Assembly: GCF_020177335.1 (NCBI RefSeq)
Contig: NZ_JAIVMG010000008.1
Coordinates: 184,877-248,876 of the forward strand
Source: Stappia indica
GTDB lineage: Bacteria > Pseudomonadota > Alphaproteobacteria > Rhizobiales > Stappiaceae
Length of the DNA stretch: 64,000 nucleotides
Direction of reading: 5' to 3'
Shown: one piece after another, positions 27,105 to 37,029 of the stretch
Layout of the letters: every line of letters begins with the position of its first letter
How positions within the stretch are numbered: the stretch's first letter is position 1
Made by a program: the position numbers and the translations under genes
Notes under the pieces: model-generated
Database searches by the model: none
Told to the model about the DNA's origin: nothing
The model's input: only the letters and a program-made list of their open reading frames with translations

Positions 27105-28250
27105 ATGCGGTCAGTTGATGAGGTTCTCGCCGCCGCGGTGGAGCGGCAGGACGTTCCTTTTGTCGTGGCGATGGCCGGCAACGCCGCCGGAACCACCTAT
27201 TCGGGCAGTTTCGGCGACGCAGCGCCGGGCCGCGCGGCGGGGGAGGATACGGTCTTTCGTATTTTCTCCATGACCAAGGCGATTGGCTCGCTGGCGGCAA
27301 TGCTGCTGATCGAACGGGGCAAGCTCGATGCCGAGACCCCGGTGGAGGAGATCCTGCCCGACTTCGGTCGTCTGCAGGTGATCGACCGGTTCGAGGGGGA
27401 CGAGCCGGTGATGCGGCCGCCGCGCACCCGGGCGATCATCCGCCATCTGGCCACCCACACCGCCGGGTTGCCTTATGAGTTCTGGAACGACGACGTGCGG
27501 CGCTACATGAAGGCCACCGGCCATCCGTCGGCGCTGGCCGGCACCAAAGCGGCGCTCAACTACCCGATGGTGCGCGACCCGGGGACCGGCTGGGACTACG
27601 GCATTAGCATCGACTGGCTCGGCATGGCCGTCGAGGCGGTCGACGGGCGGCGGATCGACGATTTCTGCCGCCAGGAGATTTTCGAGCCGCTGGCCATGAA
27701 CGACACGGTGTTCGAACTGGATGAGGGGCGGCTGGCGCGGCTGTCCGCCGTTTCCGCCCGCAACGGGGAGGGCGGCTTCACGCCGGCGAACCTGGTGCCG
27801 CCCTCGCACCCGGAAGTCTATGGCATGGGCCATGCGCTCTATTCCACCGCGCCGGATTATCTGCGCTTCCTGCGCCTGTTCCTGGGCCGGGGCAGTCTCG
27901 ACGGTCAGCGCCTCTTGCGCGAGGACAGCGTCGACTGGATGCTGGCCGATCACATGGGCGGCTTGCAGTTCACGCCGATGGTGACGGTGATGCCGATGGT
28001 CAGCGCCGATTGCAATCCCTTCCCGGAGGTGCGCAAGACCCACAGCTTCGGCTTCCTGCGGGTGGAGGAGGATGTGCCGGGGATGCGCTCGGCCGGGACG
28101 CAGACCTGGGCCGGCGTCCTGAATTCCCACTACTGGTTCGATCCGGCCAAGGATATGGCGGCGGTGATCATGACCCAGTCGCTACCCTTCGTGGAGCCGC
28201 GTTTCACGCAAGTCTACGAGGCCTATGAACGGGCGCTCTACGCCCGGTGA
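27105..28250 (+). CDS. Beta-lactamase-fold serine hydrolase (class C / EstB-like)
   Basis: A 381-residue cytoplasmic protein of the serine beta-lactamase-like family. The nucleophile motif S-x-x-K appears as SMTK (about 55-58) in VFRIFSMTKAIGS. TGWDYGISIDWLG is the Y-x-x region, and HTAGLPYEF is the omega-side segment typical of esterase-type members. There is no signal peptide, so an esterase or lactonase role is more likely than antibiotic resistance. It lies 166 nt after coxM on the same strand and ends at a strong terminator, so it may belong to the operon and hydrolyse a product of the molybdenum enzyme. GGGAAGTGAG precedes the ATG at 27105. Confidence 0.88.
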   Translation: MRSVDEVLAAAVERQDVPFVVAMAGNAAGTTYSGSFGDAAPGRAAGEDTVFRIFSMTKAIGSLAAMLLIERGKLDAETPVEEILPDFGRLQVIDRFEGDEPVMRPPRTRAIIRHLATHTAGLPYEFWNDDVRRYMKATGHPSALAGTKAALNYPMVRDPGTGWDYGISIDWLGMAVEAVDGRRIDDFCRQEIFEPLAMNDTVFELDEGRLARLSAVSARNGEGGFTPANLVPPSHPEVYGMGHALYSTAPDYLRFLRLFLGRGSLDGQRLLREDSVDWMLADHMGGLQFTPMVTVMPMVSADCNPFPEVRKTHSFGFLRVEEDVPGMRSAGTQTWAGVLNSHYWFDPAKDMAAVIMTQSLPFVEPRFTQVYEAYERALYAR

Positions 28251-28321
28251 GCACCTGCGGCGCGTTGAGCCTCCGCCCGCCGACATGAAAACGGCGAGCA
28301 AAGGGCAACGGTCCCTCTCGG

Positions 28322-28440
28322 CGTCATCCCGGCCCCGAGCCGGGATCGGGGAACCGAAAGCCGTGCGTTTCATGGGTCTGAAACCGGCAGACCGTGGCTC
28401 GCCGATCCCGGATCGCCGCTTTGCTGCGTCCGGGATGACG
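28322..28440. repeat. RPE/REP-like intergenic inverted-repeat element, copy 1
   Basis: The ends CGTCATCCCGG (28322-28332) and CCGGGATGACG (28430-28440) are perfect 11-nt reverse complements. Inside lies CTCGCCGATCCCGGATC (28398-28414). This 17-mer recurs exactly, on the other strand, at 42360-42376. Such GATCCCGG/CCGGGATGACG modules are typical small dispersed repeats of alphaproteobacterial intergenic regions. Confidence 0.75.
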
Positions 28441-28463
28441 ACCCAGAGGAATTGTCCTTACAC

Positions 28464-28496
28464 AAACGGCCCGGGGATGACCCGGGCCGTTTTTTT
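28464..28496 (+). terminator. Strong rho-independent terminator
   Basis: ACGGCCCGGG (28466-28475) and CCCGGGCCGT (28481-28490) form a perfect 10-bp stem with a 5-nt loop, followed by a run of seven T. It ends plus-strand transcription after the serine hydrolase and possibly the whole cox-like operon. Confidence 0.9.
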
Positions 28497-28526
28497 ATCT
28501 GGTGGGAGCGGTGACGGCGCTGGCGG

Positions 28527-30962
28527 TCAGGCCGCCGCCACGCTGGTCAGGAACCCGTCGATGCGCTGGCGCAGCTCCCGGGTCTTGTCGCCGACATCGC
28601 TTGATGCGGCGAGCACCATGTCGGCCGAAGCGTTGGTCTCCGCCACCGCGTTCGACAGTTCGCCCACATTGGCACTGACCGAAGTGGTGCCCTCAGCGGC
28701 GTTCTGCACGTTGCGCGAGATCTCGTTGGTCGCTGCCCCCTGCTGCTCCACCGCCGCGGCGATGGCCGAGGTGTAGCTGTCGACCTCCTGCATGGTTGCG
28801 GTGATCGCGCCGATGGCCTCGACCGCCTCCCGGGTCGAGCCCTGGATGGTGGCGATCTGCGTGCCGATCTCTTCCGTTGCCTTGGAGGTCTGGGTTGCCA
28901 GCTCCTTCACTTCCGCCGCGACGACGGCAAAGCCGCGTCCGGCTTCACCGGCCCGCGCCGCCTCGATGGTGGCATTCAGCGCAAGAAGGTTGGTCTGCTC
29001 GGCAATCGCCTGGATCAGGGTCACCACCTCGCCGATCTTGTTGGCCGCCTGGGCAAGCCCTGCCACCGTTTCGTTGGTGGAGCGGGTGCCTTGCGTGGCC
29101 TTTTCCACCACCTGGGTGGTCTGACCGACCTGACGGGAGATCTCGGCGATGGAGGCGGCCAGTTCTTCCGCTGCCGTCGCCACGCTTTCCACGTTCTGGG
29201 TGGCGGAGGTGCTGTTGCGGGTGGTTTCCTCCGCCCGCATCGAGCTTTCGCTGGCGATCCGCGTCAGATCCTGCGCCGTCGCCTCCATGCCGCCGGCGGT
29301 GTCGCCAACCGAGGTGAGAAGCTCCTGCACCTGGGTGCGGAACTCGGCGATCAGCCCGTCGACACGCGCCTGGCGCGCGCTGTTGGCCGCCTGCTCCTCT
29401 TCCTGCGCCGCGCGCATCCGCGCCCGCTCCAGGGCATTGTCGCGGAACACCTCGACCGTGCGGCTCATGGCGCCGATTTCGTCGCCCCGTTCGGCGTCGG
29501 GGATGGTCACATCGGTGTCGCCTTTCGCCAGACGCCCCATCACGGCGGTCAGCCGGCGGGTGGGGCGGGTGATGGCAAGCGACAGGACGACGGCCACCAG
29601 GGCGCCGAAGGCGGTGGCGATCAGCAAGGTGGTGGCGATGGTCCACAACATGGTGGTTCCAGCCATGGCGGCCTGGCTCGCCTGCTCGCCGACCACATCG
29701 GCGATCTGCCCGCGCGTGGTCACTGCCAGGGTGCCGAGTTCGGCGGTCATGCGCTCCAGGGCGGCGACACTGGTCAGCATTTCGCCGAAGGCGGTGTCAT
29801 AAGCGCTGATCTGGGTCTGGATGTCCTTCACCAGAATGGCAACGGCGGGGAAGCCGCCTGCAAGGGTGGTGAGGTTCTCGGCAATGGTCCGCACTTGCGC
29901 AAGTTCGGCACGCACCTGCGCTTCGGAGGCTTCGCCCAGCGAGGACAGGAGCTGCAGGGTCGAGGCCTTGACCGTCAGGGCCTGGCGGGCCAGGTCGGCA
30001 CTGTTCTTGCTGACCAGATCGACCTTGATCTGGGCCATGGCGCTGCTGCGCACCTCTGCCTGAACCGCGTCGATGGCGGTATAGGCGGAGGTGCGCACCT
30101 TGTCGGCCAGTTCGGTGATTTCCGAGATCGTCGTGCGGACGGTCTGGCGCACCTGGTAGATGACCGCGAAATCCGCCGAATTGACCAGCTTGTCCAGATT
30201 CTCTTCCAGATTGGCGGCCTTGGCTGCGAGCTCGGTGATCAGCGCCTTGTCGATGCCCTCAAGGTTGGTATGGGTCAGGACCCGCGCGTTGTCGGCAAGG
30301 TCCGCCGCTTCCTTGATCGCCTCCTTGAGGGCCTCGGGAGCCGTGGAGGTGGTGGAGTGGAGGAACAGGTACTGGGTCCTCAGCGCTTCCTCCTGCAGCG
30401 AGGAAACGATCCGGCCGATCTGATCGGCCTTACGCTGCACCGCGGAGGCGTTCATGCTCGCCTGCTTGGCGGCGCGACCCTCGTCCTGCATCTCGTTGTT
30501 GATCGTGGTGGCAAGGGAATCGAGCTTGACGCTCGCCTCCTGCAGATTGCCAAGAAGCACAGTCTGCGTGGCGATCTCCGCGCCAACGCCGGTCACGGTC
30601 TCCTGCAGCCGGGCGATCGAGGCGATCGCTTCATCGACCTGCTTCAGAGAGCCGGCGTCATCGGCCACCGAGGCGCGCAGGCTCTTCAACTCCGTGTTCA
30701 ACTCGCCGATCAGCCCGTTGGTCTGTTCCAGCCGGGTCTCGTCGCGCGAGGTCAGGAAGGCCTCGCGGCTGGCGGAGACATCCTGAAGCTTGACCATCAC
30801 CCGGGAGGCGATCTCCGAAGTCTTCATCTGGTCGGTCAATCCGCCAATGGCGATGATGCCGACGCCGCCGACGACGGCGGTCAATAACAGGACAATTGCA
30901 AAGCCGCCGCCGATTTTGGCGGCGAAGCCCAAGTTCCCCACAACCCCAAGCAAACGCGACAT
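28527..30962 (-). CDS. Methyl-accepting chemotaxis protein with large helical periplasmic domain
   Basis: An 811-residue chemoreceptor. TM1 is at about residues 13-36. A periplasmic helical region of nearly 400 residues, longer than the usual HBM ligand domain of about 250, may contain extra helical modules. TM2 is at about 430-455. A HAMP domain follows ([16 protein letters not shown]...), then the cytoplasmic signalling hairpin with the invariant tip [19 protein letters not shown]. The C-terminus ends GFLTSVAAA without a CheR/CheB pentapeptide. The ligand is unknown. It sits next to a second receptor gene on the same strand. Confidence 0.95.
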   Translation of the reverse strand: MSRLLGVVGNLGFAAKIGGGFAIVLLLTAVVGGVGIIAIGGLTDQMKTSEIASRVMVKLQDVSASREAFLTSRDETRLEQTNGLIGELNTELKSLRASVADDAGSLKQVDEAIASIARLQETVTGVGAEIATQTVLLGNLQEASVKLDSLATTINNEMQDEGRAAKQASMNASAVQRKADQIGRIVSSLQEEALRTQYLFLHSTTSTAPEALKEAIKEAADLADNARVLTHTNLEGIDKALITELAAKAANLEENLDKLVNSADFAVIYQVRQTVRTTISEITELADKVRTSAYTAIDAVQAEVRSSAMAQIKVDLVSKNSADLARQALTVKASTLQLLSSLGEASEAQVRAELAQVRTIAENLTTLAGGFPAVAILVKDIQTQISAYDTAFGEMLTSVAALERMTAELGTLAVTTRGQIADVVGEQASQAAMAGTTMLWTIATTLLIATAFGALVAVVLSLAITRPTRRLTAVMGRLAKGDTDVTIPDAERGDEIGAMSRTVEVFRDNALERARMRAAQEEEQAANSARQARVDGLIAEFRTQVQELLTSVGDTAGGMEATAQDLTRIASESSMRAEETTRNSTSATQNVESVATAAEELAASIAEISRQVGQTTQVVEKATQGTRSTNETVAGLAQAANKIGEVVTLIQAIAEQTNLLALNATIEAARAGEAGRGFAVVAAEVKELATQTSKATEEIGTQIATIQGSTREAVEAIGAITATMQEVDSYTSAIAAAVEQQGAATNEISRNVQNAAEGTTSVSANVGELSNAVAETNASADMVLAASSDVGDKTRELRQRIDGFLTSVAAA

Positions 30963-31105
30963 ACGTCCCTCCTGAAAGCAATACGTGGTCGGAGACTAGG
31001 AGACGGTGTGTGAAGTTTGGGTAAAGCTGCGGGCATCGTCAGAATTAACAATTACTGGTGGTGTTGGCCGCCCTCGCCCCGGTCCGCGTTTGCTTGACGC
31101 GGAGA

Positions 31106-31135
31106 AAGGGAACGGGCCGTCGGCCCGTTCCCCTT
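31106..31135 (-). terminator. Terminator-like hairpin after the second chemoreceptor gene
   Basis: AAGGGAACGGGCC (31106-31118) pairs with GGCCCGTTCCCCTT (31122-31135) with one bulge and a 3-nt loop. On the minus strand it lies 22 nt after the stop codon and is followed by a short T-rich stretch. Confidence 0.6.
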
Positions 31136-31156
31136 GCCTGTTTGTGAGTCTGGATC

Positions 31157-32872
31157 CTAGGCCGCCGCGACCTGTTCCAGGAAGCGGTCGATTTCCTGGC
31201 GCAGCGCATCGGACTGCTCCGACATGGCGGTGGAGGCGGAGAGCACCGAGCCTGCGGCCGTGTTGGTGCGGCCCACCGTGTCGGCAAGGTTTGTCATGTT
31301 GCGCATGACGAGACTGGTGCCTTCGGCGGCCTGCAGCACATTGCGGGAAATCTCGCCGGTGGCCCCACCTTGCTGTTCCACCGCGCAGGAAATCGAGGCG
31401 GTGTAGCCATTGACCTCCTCGATGATTCTGGCAATGCCGCCGATGGCCGAAACCGCGTCGTTGGTGGCGCCCTGGATCGCCGAGATCTGCGCGCCGATCT
31501 CCTCGGTCGCCTTGGAGGTCTGGTTGGCCAACTCCTTCACCTCCGCCGCGACCACGGCAAAGCCTCGCCCGGCCTCGCCGGCCCGCGCTGCCTCGATGGT
31601 GGCGTTCAGCGCCAGCAGGTTGGTCTGCTCGGCAATCGCCTGGATGAGGCTGATCACTTCGCCGATCTTGTTGGCCGCATCGGACAGCCCCGCGACTTTC
31701 TCGTTGGTCGCATGGGTGTCCTTTGTGGCCTTGCCGACCACCTCGGTGGTTTGCGTCACCTGCCGGGCGATTTCGGCGATCGAGCTGGACAACTCCTCCG
31801 CCGCGCTGGCGACGGTTTCCACCTGGCCCGACGTGCTTTCGCTGGCGCCGTAGGTCTCCCGCGCCTTGTCCGAGCTGTCGCGGGCAAGATCGGTCAACTC
31901 GCTGGAAGCCTGGGAAAGGCTTTCAGCTGTGGCCGCGCTCATCTGGTTGACCTCGGCAACGCGGGCGCGGAAGGCGGCGATCAGCCGGTCGATTTCCGCC
32001 TGACGGGTTTGTTGCCGCGTATCGGCCTCGTCCCGGCCGGCGGCGAGGCTACGCCGCTCCAGCGCGCGTTGCTTGAGGATCTCCACTGCATCGGCCAGTT
32101 GGCCGATTTCATCGCGGCGGTCGGCATAGGGCACGTCCACGTCAAGATCATCCTCGGCGATCCGGTGGGCGGTCGCCGCGATCAGCGGGATCGGCCGCAG
32201 CAGCCGGCGGGCCAGCACCGCCATGACCGCCGTTGCGATGACGAGGATCGGCACAAAGGCAAGAAGCAGGTTCCAGGTGACGGAGCCGAGAAGGGCGGTG
32301 ATCACCGACTTGCGCACGCCGGCGTAGAGAATGCCGCTGACCTCGCCGGAGGGCGAGAAGATTGGCTGATAGATCGTATAATAGGGGGTGCCGAGGATCA
32401 CCGCTTCGCCGCGAAAGGTCTTGCCCCCGGTCAGCACCGGGTAGACGGCGCCGTTTTGTCCAAGCCGGGTTCCCACCGCGCGGCTGCCATCGGGTTTGAC
32501 GATGTTGGTGGTCTTGCGCCAGAAATCGCGGGTGTCCGGGTCCCACTTGAAGACAGTGACGGTCTCCCCGGTCATCCGGCCGATTTCATCGATCATCGCA
32601 TGATCTTCGACCGCATCCGGCAAGGTGTCCATGACGATGCGCTCGACATTGCCGTCCTCGCCCCAACTCACCGAGGTGCCCGGCATGTCGCGGGCGACGA
32701 TGCTGGCGGCGATCCTCAGGCTGGTGTCCTGACGGGTGACCGCATCGGTCTGGATCTGCCCGGACAGAACGATGAAGATCACCACGCCGACGGCGACGAG
32801 TGAAAGTCCGATCATCAAGGCAGTGGTGGCGGAGACAATGGAAACGAGATTGAAACGGGAAAGAATACGCAT
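31157..32872 (-). CDS. Methyl-accepting chemotaxis protein with Cache ligand domain
   Basis: A 571-residue chemoreceptor. TM1 (about 10-36) leads to a periplasmic single-Cache (Cache_3-Cache_2 type) domain at about 40-190 with [11 protein letters not shown] and [22 protein letters not shown]2 follows (about 195-220), then HAMP and the MA signalling domain with [19 protein letters not shown]. The C-terminus ends RFLEQVAAA. Cache domains of this type sense small organic molecules such as carboxylates; the ligand is unknown. Its signalling tip is nearly identical to that of the neighbouring receptor, so both use the same chemotaxis machinery. Confidence 0.95.
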   Translation of the reverse strand: MRILSRFNLVSIVSATTALMIGLSLVAVGVVIFIVLSGQIQTDAVTRQDTSLRIAASIVARDMPGTSVSWGEDGNVERIVMDTLPDAVEDHAMIDEIGRMTGETVTVFKWDPDTRDFWRKTTNIVKPDGSRAVGTRLGQNGAVYPVLTGGKTFRGEAVILGTPYYTIYQPIFSPSGEVSGILYAGVRKSVITALLGSVTWNLLLAFVPILVIATAVMAVLARRLLRPIPLIAATAHRIAEDDLDVDVPYADRRDEIGQLADAVEILKQRALERRSLAAGRDEADTRQQTRQAEIDRLIAAFRARVAEVNQMSAATAESLSQASSELTDLARDSSDKARETYGASESTSGQVETVASAAEELSSSIAEIARQVTQTTEVVGKATKDTHATNEKVAGLSDAANKIGEVISLIQAIAEQTNLLALNATIEAARAGEAGRGFAVVAAEVKELANQTSKATEEIGAQISAIQGATNDAVSAIGGIARIIEEVNGYTASISCAVEQQGGATGEISRNVLQAAEGTSLVMRNMTNLADTVGRTNTAAGSVLSASTAMSEQSDALRQEIDRFLEQVAAA

Positions 32873-33039
32873 AGGCCCAAAACCCCTCCTGGGTAATCGT
32901 GGCGCTATCCTCCTGGGCGCCCTTGGGGAAGGAGTATCGGGGAGTATTTGTAAACTCCCGGTTATCGCTGCGGAATGGCCTTGCGGGGAGAAGCTTTCCT
33001 TGAGTTTTTTCTGGAAAAAATCGGAGAAAGGTCAGTCTC

Positions 33040-33789
33040 TTATACGTGCTGACCGCCGTTGACGTGAACCTCCGCTCCGGTGACGTAGGAGGAGGAGGAG
33101 GAGCACAGGAAGAAGATGGTTTCGGCGACCTCCAGCGGTGTGCCGAGCCGGCGCAGCGGGATGTCGCCGATCATTTCCTCGGTGCCGGGCGACAGGATGG
33201 AGGTGTCGATCTCTCCCGGCGAGATGGCATTGACGCGGATGCCGTGCTGGCCGAAATCGGCGGCCATCTCCCGGGTGAGGCTGGCGAGCGCCGCTTTTGA
33301 GGTTGCATAGGCGGTGCCGGCAAACGGATGGACGCGGATGCCTGCGATCGAGGTGACGTTCACCACCGCGCCGCGCGCCCGGGCCAATTCGTCGAACAGC
33401 CCCCGCGCCAGCAGGATCGGAGCGAAGAAGTTGACCTGAAACACGGTGCGCCACAGGTGCATCGGCGTCGTCAGCGAGTTGAGTCGTTCGCGATTTTCGT
33501 TCTTGGGGCTGATCCCTGCGTTGTTGACCAGCGCATGCAGGCGCGAGCCGCCAGCCTCCAGCCGCTTGCGGATTTCGGCGACGGCGACCCCAAGGTTCTC
33601 CGGATCGGACAGGTCCACCTGGATGTGATCCTCCGGGCCGGAAGGCCAGGGACACTTGTCGGAGAACGGCTGGCGCGAACAGGTGATCACCCGCCAGCCA
33701 TCGGCGGAAAACCGCTTCACCGTCGCATGGCCGATCCCCCGGCTGGCTCCGGTCAGGACAAGGGTCTTTCGTTCACCGTCGGGTGTCAT
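33040..33789 (-). CDS. Short-chain dehydrogenase/reductase
   Basis: A 249-residue classical SDR. The nucleotide-binding TGASRGIG motif is at about residues 13-20, NNAG in the middle, the catalytic Ser in NVTSIAGI and YATSK as the Y-x3-K pair. The C-terminal VNGGQHV is standard. It is an NAD(P)-dependent oxidoreductase of unknown substrate. The ribosome site on the minus strand is strong (CTCCTT complement just upstream). It is divergent from bfd; nothing links it functionally to its neighbours. Confidence 0.9.
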   Translation of the reverse strand: MTPDGERKTLVLTGASRGIGHATVKRFSADGWRVITCSRQPFSDKCPWPSGPEDHIQVDLSDPENLGVAVAEIRKRLEAGGSRLHALVNNAGISPKNENRERLNSLTTPMHLWRTVFQVNFFAPILLARGLFDELARARGAVVNVTSIAGIRVHPFAGTAYATSKAALASLTREMAADFGQHGIRVNAISPGEIDTSILSPGTEEMIGDIPLRRLGTPLEVAETIFFLCSSSSSYVTGAEVHVNGGQHV

Positions 33790-33919
33790 GCAAGGAGGGC
33801 CTTTCGCTCTGGGTAAGGGGGCAAACGAATTGCATCTCGTCGCCGGCTTCCATATGTAGGCGGGGACAGTTCAGTTGACGAGGGAAATCCACCTCGTCGC
33901 GACCAGGCCGGATAAGCGC

Positions 33920-34153
33920 GTGATCGTATGCTCCTGCAATGTGCTGACGGACAAGGAATTGCGCCGCGCCGCGCGCGAGCTGCAGTCCGGTCCCGATGGC
34001 GTGATCGTCACACCGGGCGCGGTGTTTCGCGCGCTGGGCAAGCGGCCCCGTTGCGGCGGCTGCTTCAAGGCCATCATTCCGATCATTCATGAAGAATCAC
34101 AAGGTGGCCGGGAGCGGTCACCGGAACAGCCGGAGGCGGAACATGAAGGGTGA
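33920..34153 (+). CDS. bfd: Bacterioferritin-associated ferredoxin
   Basis: A 77-residue [2Fe-2S] protein. Cluster ligands are the two Cys of VCSCN near the start and the two of RCGGCFKAI, the BFD-like arrangement. Bfd reduces ferric iron in bacterioferritin and releases it to the cytoplasm. The GTG at 33920 gives the family N-terminus (M)IVCSCN; an upstream in-frame TTG at 33875 would add 15 unrelated residues. The last 10 or so codons extend past the fold and overlap bfr by 11 nt, so bfd and bfr are translationally linked. Confidence 0.92.
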   Translation: MIVCSCNVLTDKELRRAARELQSGPDGVIVTPGAVFRALGKRPRCGGCFKAIIPIIHEESQGGRERSPEQPEAEHEG

Positions 34154-34628
34154 CAGCAAGGTCATCGACTATCTCAACAAGGCGCTGCGCCACGAACTGA
34201 CGGCGGTCAACCAGTACTGGCTGCACTACCGGCTGCTGGATGACTGGGGCTACACCAAGCTGGCCAAGAAGGAGCGCGAGGAATCCATCGAGGAGATGGA
34301 GCACGCCGACAAGCTGATCGAGCGGATCCTGTTCCTGGAAGGCTTTCCCAACATGCAGAGCCTCGATCCCTTGCGGATCGGCCAGTCGCTGAAGGAGGTT
34401 GTCGAGGCCGATCTGGCCGGCGAATACTCCGCCCGCGCGCTCTACAAGGAGGCCCGCGAGGTCTGCAACACCGCTGGCGATTACGTGTCCCTGCGCCTGT
34501 TCGAGGAGCTGATGGCCGACGAGGAAGGGCACATCGACTATCTGGAGACGCAGCTTGAGCTGATCGAGCAGATCGGCGTCGAGCGTTACGGTCAGTTGCA
34601 GGCCGGCGCCGCCAACGAAGCCGAGTAA
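34143..34628 (+). CDS. bfr: Bacterioferritin
   Basis: A 161-residue ferritin-like subunit of the 24-mer haem-containing iron store. The ferroxidase centre residues fall at the standard numbers: Glu18, Glu51 and His54, with later EEGHIDYLE. Met52, the haem ligand shared between two subunits, is present. The ATG at 34143 is chosen because it gives this exact numbering; GGAGGCGG lies upstream. It is paired with bfd and convergent with the ABC gene cluster (7 nt between stops). Confidence 0.97.
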   Translation: MKGDSKVIDYLNKALRHELTAVNQYWLHYRLLDDWGYTKLAKKEREESIEEMEHADKLIERILFLEGFPNMQSLDPLRIGQSLKEVVEADLAGEYSARALYKEAREVCNTAGDYVSLRLFEELMADEEGHIDYLETQLELIEQIGVERYGQLQAGAANEAE

Positions 34629-34635
34629 TCGGTCG

Positions 34636-35319
34636 TCATTTGCCGGGGGACAGGTCGACGATCGGCCCCCCGGCCGCTGCCGCGTCGTCCCGGTCATGGG
34701 TCACCAGCAGCACCGGCAACCCGCGCCTGCGCGCCTTGCCGAACACCAGATCGCGCATCTGCGCCTTCAGCCCCGTGTCGAGCTTGGAAAACGGTTCGTC
34801 CAGCAGCAGCGCCCGGGGCTCCGACACCAGCACCCGCATCAACGCGATCCGCGCCTTTTGCCCGCCCGACAGGGTTGCCGGGTCGCGGGCGCCATAGCCG
34901 CCGAGCTCCACCTCGCACAGGGCCTGGTGCACCGCATCGCGCCGAGCGCTGCGGCCTCGGATCGCCTCCGGCAGGGCGAAGGCGAGATTGTCCCCAACGC
35001 TCAAGTGCGGAAACAGCAGCGGATCCTGGAACAGCAAACCCACATGGCGCCGGTGCGCGGGCAGGCCCGTGATATCCTGCCCGCCGACGAGAACCCGCCC
35101 CCGCGCGCTGAAAGCCGGGTCGAGGAAGCCGGCGGCATAGGCCAGCAGTGTCGACTTGCCGATGCCGGAGGGGCCCATCAGCGTCAGCACCTCCCCCTGC
35201 GCGACCCGGGCATCAAGCGCGATCAGCGGCACGCCCTGCCGCTCGATCCGGACCGCATCGAACACCAGCTCGGCCGGCGGCGTCGTCTCAGGGGCGGGGG
35301 TGGGTTTGGCGTCCGTCAT
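34636..35319 (-). CDS. ynjD: ABC transporter ATP-binding protein, YnjD-like
   Basis: A 227-residue ATPase. Walker A is GPSGIGKST, the Q-loop LLFQDPLLFPHL, the ABC signature LSGGQKARIAL, Walker B ALLLDEP, and the switch His is in VTHDRDD. Together with the fused permease and the binding protein it matches the E. coli YnjBCD system. This is a poorly characterised importer related to iron/thiamine-type systems. The ATG at 35319 overlaps the permease stop by 4 nt. The first 20 residues are a proline-rich tail before the domain. Confidence 0.9.
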   Translation of the reverse strand: MTDAKPTPAPETTPPAELVFDAVRIERQGVPLIALDARVAQGEVLTLMGPSGIGKSTLLAYAAGFLDPAFSARGRVLVGGQDITGLPAHRRHVGLLFQDPLLFPHLSVGDNLAFALPEAIRGRSARRDAVHQALCEVELGGYGARDPATLSGGQKARIALMRVLVSEPRALLLDEPFSKLDTGLKAQMRDLVFGKARRRGLPVLLVTHDRDDAAAAGGPIVDLSPGK

Positions 35320-36998
35320 GCGGAGGCCCGCAAGGCCTGGCGCTGGCGGAAGGCGACCGCCGGTGCGAGGGCGGCCAGGGTGAAGGCGAGGAAGGGCAGG
35401 ATCATCTGGGTCATGGCGTAAAGCGCGATCAGGCGGCGATTGCCGCCGGCCGACAGGGCGACGGCCTCGGTGGTGATGGTGGCATGACGCCCGCCGCCGA
35501 TCAAAAGCGTCGGCAGATACTGGGCCACCGAGACCGCAAGGCCGAGGGCGGCGGCGGTGGCCGCGGCGCGCAAGGCCAGCGGCAGGCGCACGCGCCAGAA
35601 GATGCGGTTCGGCGAGGCCCCCAGCGCGCTGGCCACATGGCCATAGCGCGGGTCGATGGCCCGCCACGGATCGGACAGGGCGAGAAACACGTAAGGCAGC
35701 ACGAACACCAGATGGGCAAGGCCGACCGCCAGCAGGGTATCGGCGATCCCAAGGGTCAAGAGCAGGATCTGAAAGCCGAACAGGAAGGCGATCTGCGGCA
35801 CGATCAGCGGCACATAGAGCAAGGGAAGGGTCCGGTGGCGCAGGGCGATCCCTTTTCGGGTCTCGCCTTCGAGGCAGGCGAGCGCCAGCACAAGCGCCGT
35901 CAGCGTGACCGGAACGGCGATGGCAAGGGTAACCGCGCTCGCCGCACCGAGGTGGCCAAGATGGGCTTGCCAGCTTGCGAGCGTCAGCGTGCCGGGCAGG
36001 GCGTCGGGGAAACGCCATCGCTCGGCGAAAGACCAAAGGGCGATGGCGACAAGGCCCGCAAGCAGCGCGGCGGTCAGCCCGCCCATCGCCAGCGCCGAAC
36101 TGGTGGCACTGACCCGATCGCCCGCCTGTCGCCGCCCGGATCGCAGCCGGGCCCGGCCGATCACCGCCACCAGCCGCTCGCCGGCGACCCAGAGACCGAT
36201 GGCAAACGCGCTGAGGCCGAGTTGCACCAGCGCCCCGGCGGAGGCGGTGAAGCGCATGGCAAGGTCCGGATCGCGCATCCAGCCGACGAGGCGCACGGCC
36301 AGCGGTGCCGGGGTGGTCGGGCCGAGGATGATGGCGACATCGACGACGGAGGTGGCATAGGCGATCACGGCGAAGACCGGCAGGCGGATTTGTGGATAGA
36401 GCCGGGGCAGCACCGCGCCCAGCCAGCCGGATATGCGGGCATAGCCAAGGCCGGTGGCCACATGGCGCGCGCGCAAGGAATCGGTCTGCGGCAGAGCGGC
36501 CAGCACCATCAGCAGCAGGAACGGCACCTCCTTGGCCATCAGCCCCAGGGTCATCGACAGGCCGTAAGGATCGCCGATGATCAGAAGGTCCGGCGGCCGG
36601 GTCGCGCCCGTGGCCCAGGGGGACAGGAGCCGCATCGCCCAGCCGGACGGGGCGATCAGGAAGGCAAGGCCGAAGGCCGCCGCCGCATGTGGCACGGCGA
36701 GGAGCGGCGACAACAGCGCGCGCATCGCCCGGAAGAACCGTCCGCCCTCGAAGGCGGCGGTGAACAGGATGGCGATGGTGAAGGCACCGAAGCTGGCGGC
36801 AAGCCCGGTGCCGAGGCTGAGCGCCAGCGAGGTGGCAAGCCCGGGCCGGGACAGAAGATCATGAAACGGAGCAAGGCTCAGGCTGTCGCCGCCGAGGGCC
36901 GGCATGTAGCCGAAGGCGGGCAGCACCGTTCCGGCCAGTCCGGCGATCACCGGCCCCAGCATCAGGGCGAGCGTCGCAAGCGGTGCCAGTTTCAGCAT
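35316..36998 (-). CDS. ynjC: Fused ABC transporter permease, YnjC-like
   Basis: A 560-residue integral membrane protein with about twelve transmembrane helices, equivalent to two fused permease units. Each half has an EAA-like loop (for example ARISGWLGAVLPRLYPQ and ALGASPNRIFWRVRLPLAL) that contacts the ATPase. Fused permeases of this type occur in iron/thiamine-type importers and YnjC. It overlaps ynjD by 4 nt and lies 31 nt from ynjB. The substrate is unknown. Confidence 0.9.
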   Translation of the reverse strand: MLKLAPLATLALMLGPVIAGLAGTVLPAFGYMPALGGDSLSLAPFHDLLSRPGLATSLALSLGTGLAASFGAFTIAILFTAAFEGGRFFRAMRALLSPLLAVPHAAAAFGLAFLIAPSGWAMRLLSPWATGATRPPDLLIIGDPYGLSMTLGLMAKEVPFLLLMVLAALPQTDSLRARHVATGLGYARISGWLGAVLPRLYPQIRLPVFAVIAYATSVVDVAIILGPTTPAPLAVRLVGWMRDPDLAMRFTASAGALVQLGLSAFAIGLWVAGERLVAVIGRARLRSGRRQAGDRVSATSSALAMGGLTAALLAGLVAIALWSFAERWRFPDALPGTLTLASWQAHLGHLGAASAVTLAIAVPVTLTALVLALACLEGETRKGIALRHRTLPLLYVPLIVPQIAFLFGFQILLLTLGIADTLLAVGLAHLVFVLPYVFLALSDPWRAIDPRYGHVASALGASPNRIFWRVRLPLALRAAATAAALGLAVSVAQYLPTLLIGGGRHATITTEAVALSAGGNRRLIALYAMTQMILPFLAFTLAALAPAVAFRQRQALRASA

Positions 36999-37029
36999 GA
37001 TGCAGGCTCCCGGCCCGGGCGGGCGGCGC

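Larger units (their letters stand above)
28251..28526. other. Intergenic region with repeat element and terminator
   Basis: 276 nt between convergent genes. It holds the dispersed inverted-repeat element (28322-28440) and the terminator (28464-28496), both listed separately. No gene is seen. Confidence 0.6.

Noticed and set aside
27105..28250. Beta-lactamase resistance gene
   Set aside because: There is no signal peptide, the family is mostly esterases of the same fold, and the motifs outside SxxK are esterase-like.
28322..28440. CRISPR-like or phage attachment repeat
   Set aside because: There are no regular spacers or direct repeats and no integrase; the structure is an inverted repeat typical of REP/RPE elements.
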